Assembly (NCBI GenBank): GCA_965263285.1
Contig: CBDHHD010000016.1
Coordinates: 248,001-312,000, forward strand
From: JASGCP01 sp965263285
GTDB lineage: Bacteria > Bacteroidota > Bacteroidia > Chitinophagales > Chitinophagaceae
Direction of reading: 5' to 3'
Length of the DNA stretch: 64,000 bases
Shown in pieces: positions 46,560 to 56,146 of the stretch. Positions within the stretch are counted from its first letter, which is position 1. Each line of letters opens with the position of its first letter. A program made the position numbers and the translations under genes. The notes beneath the pieces were generated by a model. That model had not been told where the DNA came from. It did no database searches and was given only the letters and a program-made list of their open reading frames with translations.

Positions 46560-47564
46560 TTAAAAATGAGCAAAATAATCTAATTCTTTTGAAAAATCTA
46601 TATATGGATATTTGCATTGCATTTGCTTTGTCTTCTCAAGATAAGATTGCAAGAACTTTCTATGTGCTTTGCTATGTTGATGCATAGGTTGGTGCATATA
46701 AGCTCTATGAATATCATCTATTTCTTTAATCGCTTGTAAAGTATGATAAGAACAAAAACACGACAATAAATATTCCCATACATATTGTGTAGCCAAATAG
46801 TTAGGATGTATTAAATCTTCTGCATAAAAACGATAGTCTCGTAAATCATCGATGATTAATTCATACGCAGGAAAATAATACGCTTGTTCTTTAAACATAT
46901 CACATATATCATGCACCAACTGAATAAGAACCGCTTTGCTCCGATTATTTTCTACTAATCCCTCTCTTGCATGTCGTACTGGACTAATAGAAAAGATAAT
47001 CTTTATAGTAGGATTATAGATTAATAACGAATGTAATAGCTGCACAAACACCTGTTTCAGTTCTTCAAAAACCAATAGCTTTCTCTCAAAATAATGATCT
47101 GGCAACTGATGACAATTAGATACAACAAACGAAGATCGTTTACCTAACATTACTTTATTAGACAAATAATATGCCCATGCAGACCCTAAAGTAATACACA
47201 ATACTTTACAATTTTTTAAATACTGATGCGCTTGTTGAATAGATTGGTTCATAAGACAAACACCTGCCTTTGCATCTTGATGGGCATATCTACTATGATG
47301 AAACCAACTATACCAAGTATCATTATAAAGAAACAAATCATCTTCCGTATATACAACATTTTGCATATAGTCATATAAGGCTTTAACAATACTCATAGGA
47401 TTAAAAAGAATACCATGTGGATTTTGAAGCGTATTGAATTTTCTTTGCTTTAGATTATCTCCTATATGTTCAGTAAAACATGAACCAACCAGTAGCCATG
47501 GATCTTCAAAAGAAAAACGAAAAGAAGAAGAAACAGGAGGCATTTGGAGTCTTAATGAAATCAT
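46560..47564 (-). CDS. GSCFA-domain protein
   Basis: The 334-residue protein shows the name-giving LLVGSCFTEHIGDNL motif and the LQNPHGILFNP and TLGSAWAYY segments of this SGNH-hydrolase-like family, which is typical of Bacteroidota; the catalytic-like end DLIHPNYLATQYVWEYL is present. Such enzymes may act as esterases or acyltransferases, but the substrate is unknown. No signal peptide is seen. It lies 10 bp downstream of the HMG-CoA lyase gene and 9 bp before the deoxynucleoside kinase gene. Confidence 0.92.
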   Translation of the reverse strand: MISLRLQMPPVSSSFRFSFEDPWLLVGSCFTEHIGDNLKQRKFNTLQNPHGILFNPMSIVKALYDYMQNVVYTEDDLFLYNDTWYSWFHHSRYAHQDAKAGVCLMNQSIQQAHQYLKNCKVLCITLGSAWAYYLSNKVMLGKRSSFVVSNCHQLPDHYFERKLLVFEELKQVFVQLLHSLLIYNPTIKIIFSISPVRHAREGLVENNRSKAVLIQLVHDICDMFKEQAYYFPAYELIIDDLRDYRFYAEDLIHPNYLATQYVWEYLLSCFCSYHTLQAIKEIDDIHRAYMHQPMHQHSKAHRKFLQSYLEKTKQMQCKYPYIDFSKELDYFAHF

Positions 47565-47574
47565 ACAATATGAG

Positions 47575-48444
47575 CTAATGTGTAAATATATGATCTGCCA
47601 TTTGTACAGCAGCAGATAAAACTTTTGTGTTTATATAAGAAAGCCGAGAGCAAGCTGATGACTGTAGGTATTGAATAACATATTCCATTGGTATGTTGCC
47701 TACTAACTTATTTTGAGCAAGAGGGCAGCCCCCTATTCCTTTTATCGTAGCATCGATGCGCATACAAGGCGTAGCTAGTACTGCTTGTATTTTCTCAGCT
47801 ACCTCTTCTTTCGTGGCATGTAAATGGATGCCTATTTTTAAAGTAGGAAAAGCTTCATGCATCATATTAAATAAAGTAGTAATTTGCATAGGAGTTGCTA
47901 ATCCAGTAGTATCTGCGAGAGAAAAAACGCTTATTCCTATCGCACTTAATTTTTTTGTCCATTCCACGAGCAACTGAGGAGAATAGCTGTCTTGGTAAGG
48001 ATTACCAAAAGCCATACTTAAATAAATAACTAATTCTTTATGCGTTTTCTGACATAACATCTGAATATGTTGCACACGCACAAAAGACTCTTCCATACTA
48101 CTATGTGTATTTAATTGTTGAAAGGAAGGAGAAATAGAGAACGGGAAACCTATATAATGAATGGAAGGAAACCTACAAGCAACCTCCATTCCTCTCTCAT
48201 TAGCAACAATTACTAGTAACTTAGTATGCGTAGATATTAATTGAGGAATAACCAGGGCTGTATCGGCCATTTGGGGGATAAGCTTAGGAGATACAAAACT
48301 CCCCATATCCAATGCATGAAAACCTACTTGTAATAAATTATTAAAATAGGCTACCTTCTGCTCTGTAGAAATTATTTTACCCCACCCTTGCATAGCATCT
48401 CGAGGGCATTCAATTAGTTGAATAGTTTTTTGATGAATAGACAT
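47575..48444 (-). CDS. Hydroxymethylglutaryl-CoA lyase
   Basis: The 289-residue TIM-barrel enzyme splits HMG-CoA into acetoacetate and acetyl-CoA, the last step of leucine breakdown. It shows ECPRDAMQGWGKII near the N-terminus with the catalytic Arg, the SLADTTGLATP and GIHLHAT metal-binding segments, and the flexible-loop Cys in IGGCPLAQNKLVGN. It is slightly divergent: the usual GGCPYAxGA is GGCPLAQNK. It is the first gene of the minus-strand run with GSCFA and the deoxynucleoside kinase. It diverges from feoB. Confidence 0.92.
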   Translation of the reverse strand: MSIHQKTIQLIECPRDAMQGWGKIISTEQKVAYFNNLLQVGFHALDMGSFVSPKLIPQMADTALVIPQLISTHTKLLVIVANERGMEVACRFPSIHYIGFPFSISPSFQQLNTHSSMEESFVRVQHIQMLCQKTHKELVIYLSMAFGNPYQDSYSPQLLVEWTKKLSAIGISVFSLADTTGLATPMQITTLFNMMHEAFPTLKIGIHLHATKEEVAEKIQAVLATPCMRIDATIKGIGGCPLAQNKLVGNIPMEYVIQYLQSSACSRLSYINTKVLSAAVQMADHIFTH

Positions 48445-48519
48445 AGTTAATAAAAAATAAACAATCCATTATGAACAAGATTCTTCCTTATATCGTAACC
48501 GCAAAATACTATTTTAATT

Positions 48520-48527
48520 TATTTTTG
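48520..48527 (+). promoter_or_regulatory. -7 promoter motif of feoB
   Basis: TATTTTTG fits TAnnTTTG, 38 bp upstream of the feoB ATG. Confidence 0.5.
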
Positions 48528-48565
48528 TAATTTATATTAACCTCCTAATACTTTATTAGACTATC

Positions 48566-50701
48566 ATGTTAGCATCGTCCACTATTAACATTGCATTGGT
48601 TGGTAACCCTAATAGTGGCAAAAGCTCTATTTTCAATAGTTTAACTGGATTACACCAAAAAATTGGCAATTTTCCAGGTGTTACAGTTGAAAAAAAAATA
48701 GGACAATTTTATATTGATTCATTATCCATTAATTTACTAGACCTCCCCGGTAGTTATTCTATTTACCCTCGTAGAGAAGACGAATGGATTACCTATAAAG
48801 TACTTATGGATGTAGATAAAACATTTCACCCAGATATGATTATCTTGGTAATGGATGCGAGTAACCTAAAAAGAAACTTACTTTTTTGTAGCCAAATGAT
48901 TGATTTAAATATCCCCATGGTCATTGCGCTCACTATGAACGATATTGCTACAACAAAAGGAATTACTATTAATATTGCAGATCTTTCGCAAGAACTAAAT
49001 ATCCCTATTGTAAAAGTAAATCCCCGTTTAAATAAAGGTTTTGATGTATTAAAAACAACCATTCATCAATTTGTTCAATCTTATCAAGAAAAAGAAAATA
49101 AATCCCGCACACACGCATTTATTACATCAAATCAACAAAACATAGAAGCCATTCGCAAAATACAAGCACTTATTACAAACCTATCAGACTACAAAAGCAT
49201 TCACTATCTTACCAACCATGAACATTTTGAATTATCTCCTGAACTACAAGAGAAAATAGAATCAATAGAACAGCTACATGCTTTCAATAAAACAATGTAC
49301 CAAGCAGATGACACACTCAAAAGATATCAACATATTAGCAAGCTTATCAGCAAATACCTTGTAGAAACAACCCCTAAAAATAGAAGATTACAAACTAGTA
49401 GACTCGACAAATGGTTATTACATCCCATTATAGGATATGTAATACTTCTATCTATATTATTTTTACTATTCCAGTCTGTTTTCTTTTTCGCAAAATTTCC
49501 CATGGACGGAATTGTTTGGAGCTTTAAAATAATAGAAGGATGGGGACAAGCCCTATTGCCTATATCATGGTATCGTAGCTTGTTAATAGATGGCATTTTA
49601 GCAGGGTTAAGTGGCATTATTGTATTTGCCCCACAAATTATGATTCTATTTGGACTTATCACCATATTAGAAGATACAGGTTATATGGCAAGGGTTAGTT
49701 TCCTAACCGACAAACTTATGCGTAAAGTAGGACTCAATGGGAAGAGCGTAATGCCAATGATTAGCGCTTTTGCTTGTGCGGTACCCGCTATTATGAGCAC
49801 CCGTAATATAGAAAATAAAAAAGAACGCCTTATTACTATTTTGATAGCGCCCTTTATGAGTTGTAGCGCGCGATTACCTATCTATACGATTATGATTGCC
49901 CTAGTAGTGCCTAATAAATATTATTTAGGGTGGATTAGCTTACAAGGGTTAATTATGATGACTATGTATTTGTTAGGTATTATCATTGCATTAATGATTA
50001 GCTATATTTTACACAAGATTATTGTATCAAAAGAAAAAAGTTATTTTATATTAGAACTACCTCTCTATCGTTCTCCCCGTTGGAAAACAGTTGTCCTTAC
50101 TATGTTTAACAAAGCAAAAATCTTTATTAAAGATGCAGGGAAAGTGATTATTGTTATTAGCTTAATCTTATGGCTATTGAGCAATTTTTCACCCCATCAT
50201 GCCTTTGAAAAAATAGAATCTCAATACAGTTTACTCATACAACAACATCCCCATGAAGAAGATGAACTACATCGAGAAGAAGCATCACAAAAACTATTGC
50301 ATTCTTATGCAGGCATATTAGGAAAAACCATTGAACCTGTTATTCGTCCTTTAGGATTTGATTGGAAAATTGGCATTGCACTCATTACTTCTTTTGCAGC
50401 AAGAGAAGTATTTGTGGGCACCATGGCAACCCTCTATAGTGTAGACGAAGATAATAATCTAAGTTTACAACAAAAACTTAAACAAGCTACCTTTGCAAAT
50501 GGCAAACCCGTCTATACTCTTCCTACCGCTTTTTCTATTATGGTTTTCTATGTGTTAGCCATGCAATGTATGAGCACGCTCGCTGTTGTGAAAAAAGAAA
50601 CCAACTCATGGAAAATACCCATTATTCAGTTTGTTTATATGACAGGATTAGCATATATATTCAGCTTTCTTGTGTTTCATGTAATGAGTTATATAACATA
50701 A
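48566..50701 (+). CDS. feoB: Ferrous iron transporter FeoB
   Basis: The 711-residue protein imports Fe2+ across the inner membrane. The N-terminal G domain has G1 GNPNSGKSSIFNSLTG, G2/G3 NFPGVTVEKK and DLPGSYSIYP, and a G4 TMND. The membrane domain has the two gate motifs (FVGTMATLYSV with AAREVFVG; FACAVPAIMSTRNIEN). No feoA lies next to it and no FeoA domain is fused, so the partner must be elsewhere or absent. The gene is free-standing. Length is normal for a FeoB without FeoA. Confidence 0.96.
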   Translation: MLASSTINIALVGNPNSGKSSIFNSLTGLHQKIGNFPGVTVEKKIGQFYIDSLSINLLDLPGSYSIYPRREDEWITYKVLMDVDKTFHPDMIILVMDASNLKRNLLFCSQMIDLNIPMVIALTMNDIATTKGITINIADLSQELNIPIVKVNPRLNKGFDVLKTTIHQFVQSYQEKENKSRTHAFITSNQQNIEAIRKIQALITNLSDYKSIHYLTNHEHFELSPELQEKIESIEQLHAFNKTMYQADDTLKRYQHISKLISKYLVETTPKNRRLQTSRLDKWLLHPIIGYVILLSILFLLFQSVFFFAKFPMDGIVWSFKIIEGWGQALLPISWYRSLLIDGILAGLSGIIVFAPQIMILFGLITILEDTGYMARVSFLTDKLMRKVGLNGKSVMPMISAFACAVPAIMSTRNIENKKERLITILIAPFMSCSARLPIYTIMIALVVPNKYYLGWISLQGLIMMTMYLLGIIIALMISYILHKIIVSKEKSYFILELPLYRSPRWKTVVLTMFNKAKIFIKDAGKVIIVISLILWLLSNFSPHHAFEKIESQYSLLIQQHPHEEDELHREEASQKLLHSYAGILGKTIEPVIRPLGFDWKIGIALITSFAAREVFVGTMATLYSVDEDNNLSLQQKLKQATFANGKPVYTLPTAFSIMVFYVLAMQCMSTLAVVKKETNSWKIPIIQFVYMTGLAYIFSFLVFHVMSYIT

Positions 50702-50736
50702 AGGTAACTATTTAGGTGCTAAGTTATGAAGAGATA

Positions 50737-51326
50737 TTAACAAGCCCAACAATACTCTTTTTGATTAAATACCTTTTTTAGTTCTTCATAACAATTAATA
50801 CCATGTTTTTGCAAAGTTGACAAAAAAATTTCTATAGCTAAATAAATATCAGCCCCTAATTGATTCCTAAAAGAAGTAGATATTTTTCACAAATCCCTCT
50901 CAGCTTGATTATTAGTAAAAGGCAAGACTTTTACTGACACAAAAAGTAAAATACTTTCTTTGTGCCTTTGCATTCTTTCTAATAAATTTCGAGATTTAGT
51001 TTTTTTAGGTCGTCCGCGACAATTCGGAGATTTTGCAGCTATAGGCTCTTCTATCTCTCCTCTTTGGCATATTAAGTCGTATTGCTCTTCCCATTCTTTA
51101 GCTTCAGTCTTAGATAATATACTTATCCTTTTTTCTGTCTTTTTGTATAAGTTCATTAATAAATTTTGCATCTCTACTGCCCACAAACTATTATCTTCTT
51201 TTGCTTTTTCTAATTCTCTACGTATATGTGCATTACAAATAACATGCTTACAATTTGATAAATCAAAATAACTAACCCAACAATCATGCTAAAAAACCTG
51301 TAATTTCTTTAAGAATGGATTGATCA
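50737..51326 (-). pseudogene. C-terminal third of an IS66-family transposase with an in-frame stop
   Basis: The frame begins at DQSILKEITGF next to a palindromic element, continues with CWVSYFDLSNCKHVICNAHI (the IS66 catalytic CNAH region), a long helical part, and VKVLPFTNNQAERDL, the final catalytic Glu segment, followed by a stop and KISTSFRNQLGADIY. The C-terminus ends at 50737. A terminus-like AACTATTTAGGTGCT at 50706 matches 20208, beside the other IS66 remnant. The two remnants overlap at DQSILKE, so they are separate copies. Confidence 0.85.
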
Positions 51327-51809
51327 GGCTACATCTTTTTTTCAGGTGCTAAGAGGTTTTTACTAAATGGCAACTACTCATGTATAGGTTCATACTCGTT
51401 TTTTATATCTTTTTCTTTCTTTTGTCTTGATACAAAAGAAAGAAACAAAGAAAAAATCAAGCCTGCAGATAAAGAGCTACAAAACTACGGTTCGCTACGC
51501 TAGCGAGAATGAATGGGAGGCGGTTAGGTATGAATCGTTATGATGAGCTTATCCATAGTTATCTTTTATGTACATACTTTATGCTCATCATAACGATTCA
51601 TATATAAAACTTCCGCCTCCACATTCTTGCTAGTCGCTTTGCTCGCCTCATTTTGTAACGCTCTTTATCTGAGGGCTGTCCTCATCAGATACTTCCTATT
51701 ATTTTCATACTTATAATTATTCAATCATCAATACACTTAATTAAACCTATTGAGTTAATTAAGTAGTTACAACTGTATTTCTCTTAGCACCTTAAAAAAA
51801 GATGTAGCC
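51327..51809. repeat. Palindromic element with hairpin core (483 bp)
   Basis: It starts GGCTACATCTTTTTTTCAG and ends CTTAAAAAAAGATGTAGCC, with the complete hairpin core in the same orientation as the 18.3-kb copy and without outer ISL3-type repeats. Its right part differs from other copies over the last ~90 bp and holds a GAGTTAATTAAGTAGTTAC short repeat. It cuts the IS66 transposase. Confidence 0.8.
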
Positions 51810-52025
51810 ATCAATAATCAATGCTACTTCATTAAAATCATTGAATTACCTAAATAGTTACACATAAAGATAAAAATAACCAATCCAAATATAACAGTCA
51901 TTCATGCCATTAAACAAACCATTTAACCCTTCCAAGCATCTACAATAATTAGTATTATAAGGGCTACATCTTTTTTTGAGGTGCTGGGAGGTATCTTTGC
52001 TTTTTTTACACTCAATTTTTTATTT
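51810..52025. other. Gene-free stretch with a solo palindrome end
   Basis: No gene is seen. A single inner repeat (GGCTACATCTTTTTTTGAG at about 51962) without a partner and a short GAATTACCTAAATAGTTAC motif near 51843 are the only recognisable items. Confidence 0.5.
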
Positions 52026-52474
52026 ATGGCAAGGAGAAAACTTTCCAATTCAGAAGAGTTATTGTCTTTGTTTATTAATATACATGTGCCCAAAGAATAT
52101 TTAGACCATTTTGATGTAGTAGAGATAAAGATAAACCTGATTGTTACGAGATTATTTTACATGAGAAAGAAGATCATATATCCTTAGAACTACATGGCAA
52201 AAAGATAACCTTCGATGGCTTCTGTAATCCGACAAATATTTTAACGCATACATTTTCTCTTAAACGTTTTTTTTAATTTTATATAAAAGGCGCTGGAAAG
52301 AAGTTGGGCAGGATGAACATTATAGTAATAGTTATGATTCGTTACATTTAAAAGGAGCTAAAATAACACCACAATTTGTGAATTTTTTAAAAGGTAACCA
52401 TAGAAGAATCGCCAATTAATATTAGTACAGTAGCACGTTGCTACACTATGAAACCACGTACTTTATTTACTTGG
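52026..52474 (+). pseudogene. ISAon1-type transposase N-terminal region, frameshifted
   Basis: The start MARRKLSNSEELLSLFINIH is followed by HVPKEYLDHFDVVEIK. A base loss then shifts the frame; the family sequence goes on as CYEIILHEKEDHISLELHGK and FDGFCNPTNILTHTFSLKR, then after another shift as RRWKEVGQDEHYSNSYDSL and ISTVARCYTMKPRTLFTW. The IS481 element at 52475 truncates it. This resembles the separate N-terminal region protein of ISAon1-like elements. Confidence 0.65.
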
Positions 52475-52476
52475 TG

Positions 52477-53496
52477 TCATGTTTCACAACGTTGTTGATG
52501 AAAATTGACTGTTTCTACATGCGAATTTAGGAGTTTATTTTTAAATTCTGAAGGAGTTTGTAAAAATATTTCAGGCTTTAGTTGGTACCACTTTTCTAGC
52601 GCTTCAAAAGGTGTTTTTACATTTAGTTCTTTTCTTAAAGAACCATGTCGTCGGTGAAGATTATAGAAAATCATAAATTTACCTAAATCTTTTTCTAAAT
52701 CTATTCTATCATTATACTCATACCTTAAGATAGTATTTTTTTTAATGGTTCCATTTACTCTTTCTACCATACCATTCGTTTTTGGTGTAGATGGTTGAGT
52801 ACACCTATGTTTAATATTGTTTTCTTTGCACTTAATGTCAAGTAAAGAAGGGTTAGACCGCAAATTGCCTTTTTTGTTTTTCATAAGTCGATTGGTAAAC
52901 TCAAGGCCATTATCTGTTAAAATATGCGTAATAGCAAAAGGGAAGAAACGCATACATTCCTCAAAAAAAAGATCTGTATTGTGGGCTGTTTTATTGTCAT
53001 ATACTTTATAATACAATATTCTTGTAGCTCTATCTATAGCTACATATAGATAAGAACCTACCTTGTTAAATTTTGGCATATAAGTTACATCGAAATGAAG
53101 ATATCCTGGCTCGTATGCTTTAAACTTTTTAGCTTTTTCTTTTTCTGCTATGGGCACTATATTTATATTATTTCGTAATAAGCACCTATACACAGAACTT
53201 CTTGATATAGATTTGTTTTCTACTGCTAATATTTCGAATATTTCATCTATAGGCAACCAGGTAGATTTTCTCAAAGATATAATTAATGTAGTTTCTACTT
53301 CATTTAGAGCATAATGAATATTTTTAGGGATACTAGATACATCAGAGACAAAGTCTCTATTTCGCCATTTTGAAATCGTTTGTTTCGCTATAGCAAATTG
53401 AGAAGCTAATTCGGTATTTGTTAAAAAAGAATTGCTTTGTATTTGTTTGCGAATGCTTATATTTGTCTTGGCATTGGAATGGTAAATTTGTGGCAT
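52477..53496 (-). CDS. IS481-family transposase
   Basis: The 339-residue transposase has an N-terminal helix-turn-helix (TNTELASQFAIAKQTISKWR), a second winged-helix part, and an rve-type DDE core with Asp in LHFDVTYMPKFNKV, Asp in HILTDNGLEFTNR and Glu in KTNGMVERVNGTIKK. The frame is complete, unlike the copies at 29375 and 33525. The stop codon lies inside the left terminal repeat. It is the likely source of activity for the family in this window. Confidence 0.93.
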   Translation of the reverse strand: MPQIYHSNAKTNISIRKQIQSNSFLTNTELASQFAIAKQTISKWRNRDFVSDVSSIPKNIHYALNEVETTLIISLRKSTWLPIDEIFEILAVENKSISRSSVYRCLLRNNINIVPIAEKEKAKKFKAYEPGYLHFDVTYMPKFNKVGSYLYVAIDRATRILYYKVYDNKTAHNTDLFFEECMRFFPFAITHILTDNGLEFTNRLMKNKKGNLRSNPSLLDIKCKENNIKHRCTQPSTPKTNGMVERVNGTIKKNTILRYEYNDRIDLEKDLGKFMIFYNLHRRHGSLRKELNVKTPFEALEKWYQLKPEIFLQTPSEFKNKLLNSHVETVNFHQQRCET

Positions 53497-53545
53497 ATTT
53501 TATTTTTTATATTGTTATTAAACAAAAATAGTCATTTTTTACATT

Positions 53546-53598
53546 CCAGCCCTTGTGGCTCCGTTTCGGCTACGCCTCCACTACGCCACAAGGGCTGG
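53546..53598. promoter_or_regulatory. GC-rich hairpin upstream of the IS481 transposase
   Basis: Arms CCAGCCCTTGTGGC and GCCACAAGGGCTGG pair perfectly around a GC-rich loop, striking in such AT-rich DNA. It lies between the transposase start and the IS end and may stop incoming transcription. The copy at 29373-30527 has the same hairpin. Confidence 0.6.
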
Positions 53599-53630
53599 AA
53601 AAACCATCAACAACGTTGTGAAACTAAACA

Positions 53631-54555
53631 ATTTAATGACATTAGCCCAAAATTTGATTTCAATGAGTTAAATAGTTTTATTACTGATGGATTTACGATT
53701 GAAAAAAAGTACTGCGACCCTATTACATTGGAAAAGGAGCGAGTAAAACTCTTTTGTACTTCTAACACAGCCATACCAAATACAGACGAGAGTACAGCCA
53801 GGAGGATTGTTACGACTCTATTTAAACCTACCTACAACTCAAAGAGGAGCCCATACGATGAGCATGGGGATTTGATGCAAGATGATTATAATGAGGCTAA
53901 TTTTTCTTTTTTGATACAGTGCGAACAGGAATTTTTGAAGGATGCAATAAACAATTACAGCACTCTCAAAGAGGCAACGATGACAGATGAAAACAAGAGA
54001 GCCAGGAGGCTATACAATGAGTGTAGGAATACACACGAGTTTTTTTCTCAACATATATACGAGCCTTTGAAAAGCGGTAAAAAAAGCGTAGTTGTTGACT
54101 TTGACAGTCTTTTTTTGAAATATAATAATAATGACATAACACACAGCACAGAAAAAGAAAGGAGAGCGTTTTCGAGTCAGTTAATGAAATATTTAGGAAT
54201 ACAAAAAATAGAAAATAACAAGAAAAGAAAAGGAGGAGGTGGAAGGACAGTAGAGTATACATTCTTTTTTAATACATTAGAAGAAGAAAAACAGCAGGAG
54301 GAAATCTCTTTTGATATCACACCAGCAACGCCAGTAGAGACAATAGAGACAATAACGCCAGGAGATGAAAAAATGACACCTGATTTTGAAGCCAAAAAAA
54401 AAGAATGTATTAGACTTTTGGATATTGGAAACTATGAGAGTGCGCTATCTCTTTCTTGCGCTATATTAGAGAAATATCCAAACAATAAAGAATTAAAAGA
54501 CGCTAAACAAAAAAGCCAGCAAATAATAGATTTTAATAGAGCGAGAAAAAAATAA
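53631..54555 (+). pseudogene. C-terminal part of a phage/plasmid-type primase-helicase, cut by IS481
   Basis: The frame starts inside a protein directly at the IS481 end: QFNDISPKFDFNELNSFITD, then the helicase-type stretch VKLFCTSNTAIPNTDESTAR and RRIVTTLFKP, which fits D5/DUF5906-like primase-helicases of Bacteroidota mobile elements. A winged-helix-like part (VVVDFDSLFLKYNNNDI) and a TPR-like C-terminal segment (ECIRLLDIGNYESALSLSCA) follow. Walker A and the primase domain are lost. The next gene follows within 4 bp, so the fragment kept its operon order. Confidence 0.7.
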
Positions 54556-54558
54556 TGT

Positions 54559-55488
54559 ATGCAACCGCAATACAAATACATATTACAGCAGTACGCAGGA
54601 GCAGGCACTCGCTATACTTGTCCCTCGTGTCATGACAACGAAAAAACCTTTGTAAGATATATCAATGTTGAAAATGGCAAGTACATAGGAGCCCATGTAG
54701 GTAGGTGCAATAGAGAAGAAAAATGTGGCTACCATTATACGCCCAGCGACTTTTTTAAAGAAAATGGTTTTTTGTTGCTATCCCCCTTTTGTTCAAAATT
54801 TAGAATACCAAAACAAAAGCCCAAACCGTCTTTTTTGCCCGTTGATACATTCAAGGCACTACTTGGAAACTACGAAAAAAATAACCTTTTTACTTGGATG
54901 TGTGGCAGACTCGGAAGCAATGAAGTGTCAAAGGGATTCCATACCTACAAAATAGGCACATCTAACCTATGGGGACGCAGTACTGTTTTTTTTCAGATTG
55001 ACACCAAAGGAAAAATAAGAACAGGAAAGGTTATGCTCTATAATTTCAATACAGGAAAGCGAGTAAAAGAGCCGTACAGTCATATATCTTGGGTACACAA
55101 AGGCATAGAAAAATTTGAACTAAGTACCTGCTTTTTCGGAGAGCACCTAATTGATTTAGACAAGAGCAAAGCAATAGGCATTGTAGAGAGTGAAAAAACA
55201 GCCCTTATAGCATCTATCTATTACCCCTATTACACTTGGATTGCAACAGGTGGCTTAGGCAACTTAACAAAAGAAAAATGCAAGGTGCTTAGAGGGAGAG
55301 ACATCGTATTATTCCCAGACGCAGGATGTTTCAACAGGTGGGAGCAAAAAGCTCACGAACTTAGACATGTGGCAAATTTTATGCTAAATGATGAAATAGA
55401 GAATAACACCACCCCAGAGGAGAAATCGCAAGGATTCGATTTGGCTGATATCCTGCTAAAATCGGAACCGCACGAGTACAGGCAATAA
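54559..55488 (+). CDS. DUF6371-type primase-like protein with zinc finger
   Basis: The 309-residue protein has a CHC2-like zinc finger (YTCPSCHDNEKTFVRYIN, then GRCNREEKCGYHYTPSDFF) and a C-terminal Toprim-like part with GIVESEKTALIASIY and IVLFPDAG, the DUF6371 plan of Bacteroidota plasmids, phages and conjugative elements. It probably acts in initiation of element replication. It follows the truncated primase-helicase gene by 3 bp and precedes a small TPR gene by 30 bp. The frame looks intact, though its partner is broken. Confidence 0.75.
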   Translation: MQPQYKYILQQYAGAGTRYTCPSCHDNEKTFVRYINVENGKYIGAHVGRCNREEKCGYHYTPSDFFKENGFLLLSPFCSKFRIPKQKPKPSFLPVDTFKALLGNYEKNNLFTWMCGRLGSNEVSKGFHTYKIGTSNLWGRSTVFFQIDTKGKIRTGKVMLYNFNTGKRVKEPYSHISWVHKGIEKFELSTCFFGEHLIDLDKSKAIGIVESEKTALIASIYYPYYTWIATGGLGNLTKEKCKVLRGRDIVLFPDAGCFNRWEQKAHELRHVANFMLNDEIENNTTPEEKSQGFDLADILLKSEPHEYRQ

Positions 55489-55518
55489 AAAATATTTAAT
55501 CAACCAAAACAAAAGCAA

Positions 55519-55731
55519 ATGAAAAATGCAAATCAAATAGAAAAAGGATTGATAAACTACACAACAGGCAAATACAGGGAAGCAATAGCCTTTTTTGATT
55601 ACTATATACAATCAATTAACCACAACGACCCTACCGCCTACTATTATAGGGGACAAAGCAAAAGACAGCTAAGGGACTTGGAGGGGTACGCATCGGACTT
55701 TGACACCTATAAAAAGCTATCAAAATCATAA
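55519..55731 (+). CDS. Small TPR protein
   Basis: The 70-residue product contains two TPR-like helical pairs (EKGLINYTTGKYREAIAFFD; TAYYYRGQSKRQLRDLEGYA). Its end resembles the C-terminal cap of the larger secreted TPR proteins downstream (RGNAKKILGDMDGY type). It has no signal peptide. It is the third gene after the primase genes. Function is unknown; TPRs usually bind proteins. Confidence 0.7.
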   Translation: MKNANQIEKGLINYTTGKYREAIAFFDYYIQSINHNDPTAYYYRGQSKRQLRDLEGYASDFDTYKKLSKS

Positions 55732-55743
55732 TTAACTAACAAA

Positions 55744-55980
55744 CCAAATAGAAAAAGGATTGAGAAGCTATACGATTGGAAAGTATAAGCAGGCAATTGA
55801 ATTTTACAGTTTTATGTTTTATCTTTTCTATTTAAGTCATTTTTTTATATTTAAAAGACTGTTATACATTTTTTAAAAAAAATGTATAACAGTCTTTTAA
55901 TATTTAATTACGGAAATTTAATTTATTTTAATGTATAACTAACCCAAACGAATACAATAAAAAATTAGGCAACTATAAAA
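55744..55980 (+). pseudogene. Decayed duplicate of the small TPR gene, split by a hairpin insert
   Basis: NQIEKGLRSYTIGKYKQAIE near 55744 and NEYNKKLGNYKKLSKI near 55935 match the start and end of the preceding TPR gene. Between them lie about 130 bp with a perfect 24-bp palindrome instead of the middle of the gene. Confidence 0.55.
55851..55900. repeat. Perfect 24-bp-arm palindrome
   Basis: TTAAAAGACTGTTATACATT plus TTTT is followed after 2 bp by its exact complement. It may be a terminator or the core of a tiny inserted element. The loop is only two bases, so cruciform formation is possible. Confidence 0.7.
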
Positions 55981-56146
55981 AGCTCTCAAAAATATAATTA
56001 ACTAAAAATATAAAAAAACAAATTAGTTAGTATTTTTAACACTATAAAAAATATTAACTAAATAGCAAAATAATGCACTAAGTTAGCCAAAAAATATTAA
56101 CTTTTATTTTTTGAGAGACCATAAAAAAGATTGTGTAAGTTGGTTT

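Larger units (their letters stand above)
52475..53630 (-). mobile_element. Intact IS481-family element (1156 bp)
   Basis: Ends are TGTCATGTTTCACAACG (left) and CAACGTTGTGAAACTAAACA (right), forming imperfect terminal repeats that begin TGT. It sits between an ISAon1 remnant and a truncated primase gene. No target duplication was found, so it may mark a deletion or recombination junction. Confidence 0.88.

Noticed and set aside
53437..53630. N-terminal extension of the primase-helicase fragment into IS481
   Set aside because: The upstream codons are IS481 terminal sequence including the GC-rich hairpin; only the part after 53630 has family similarity.
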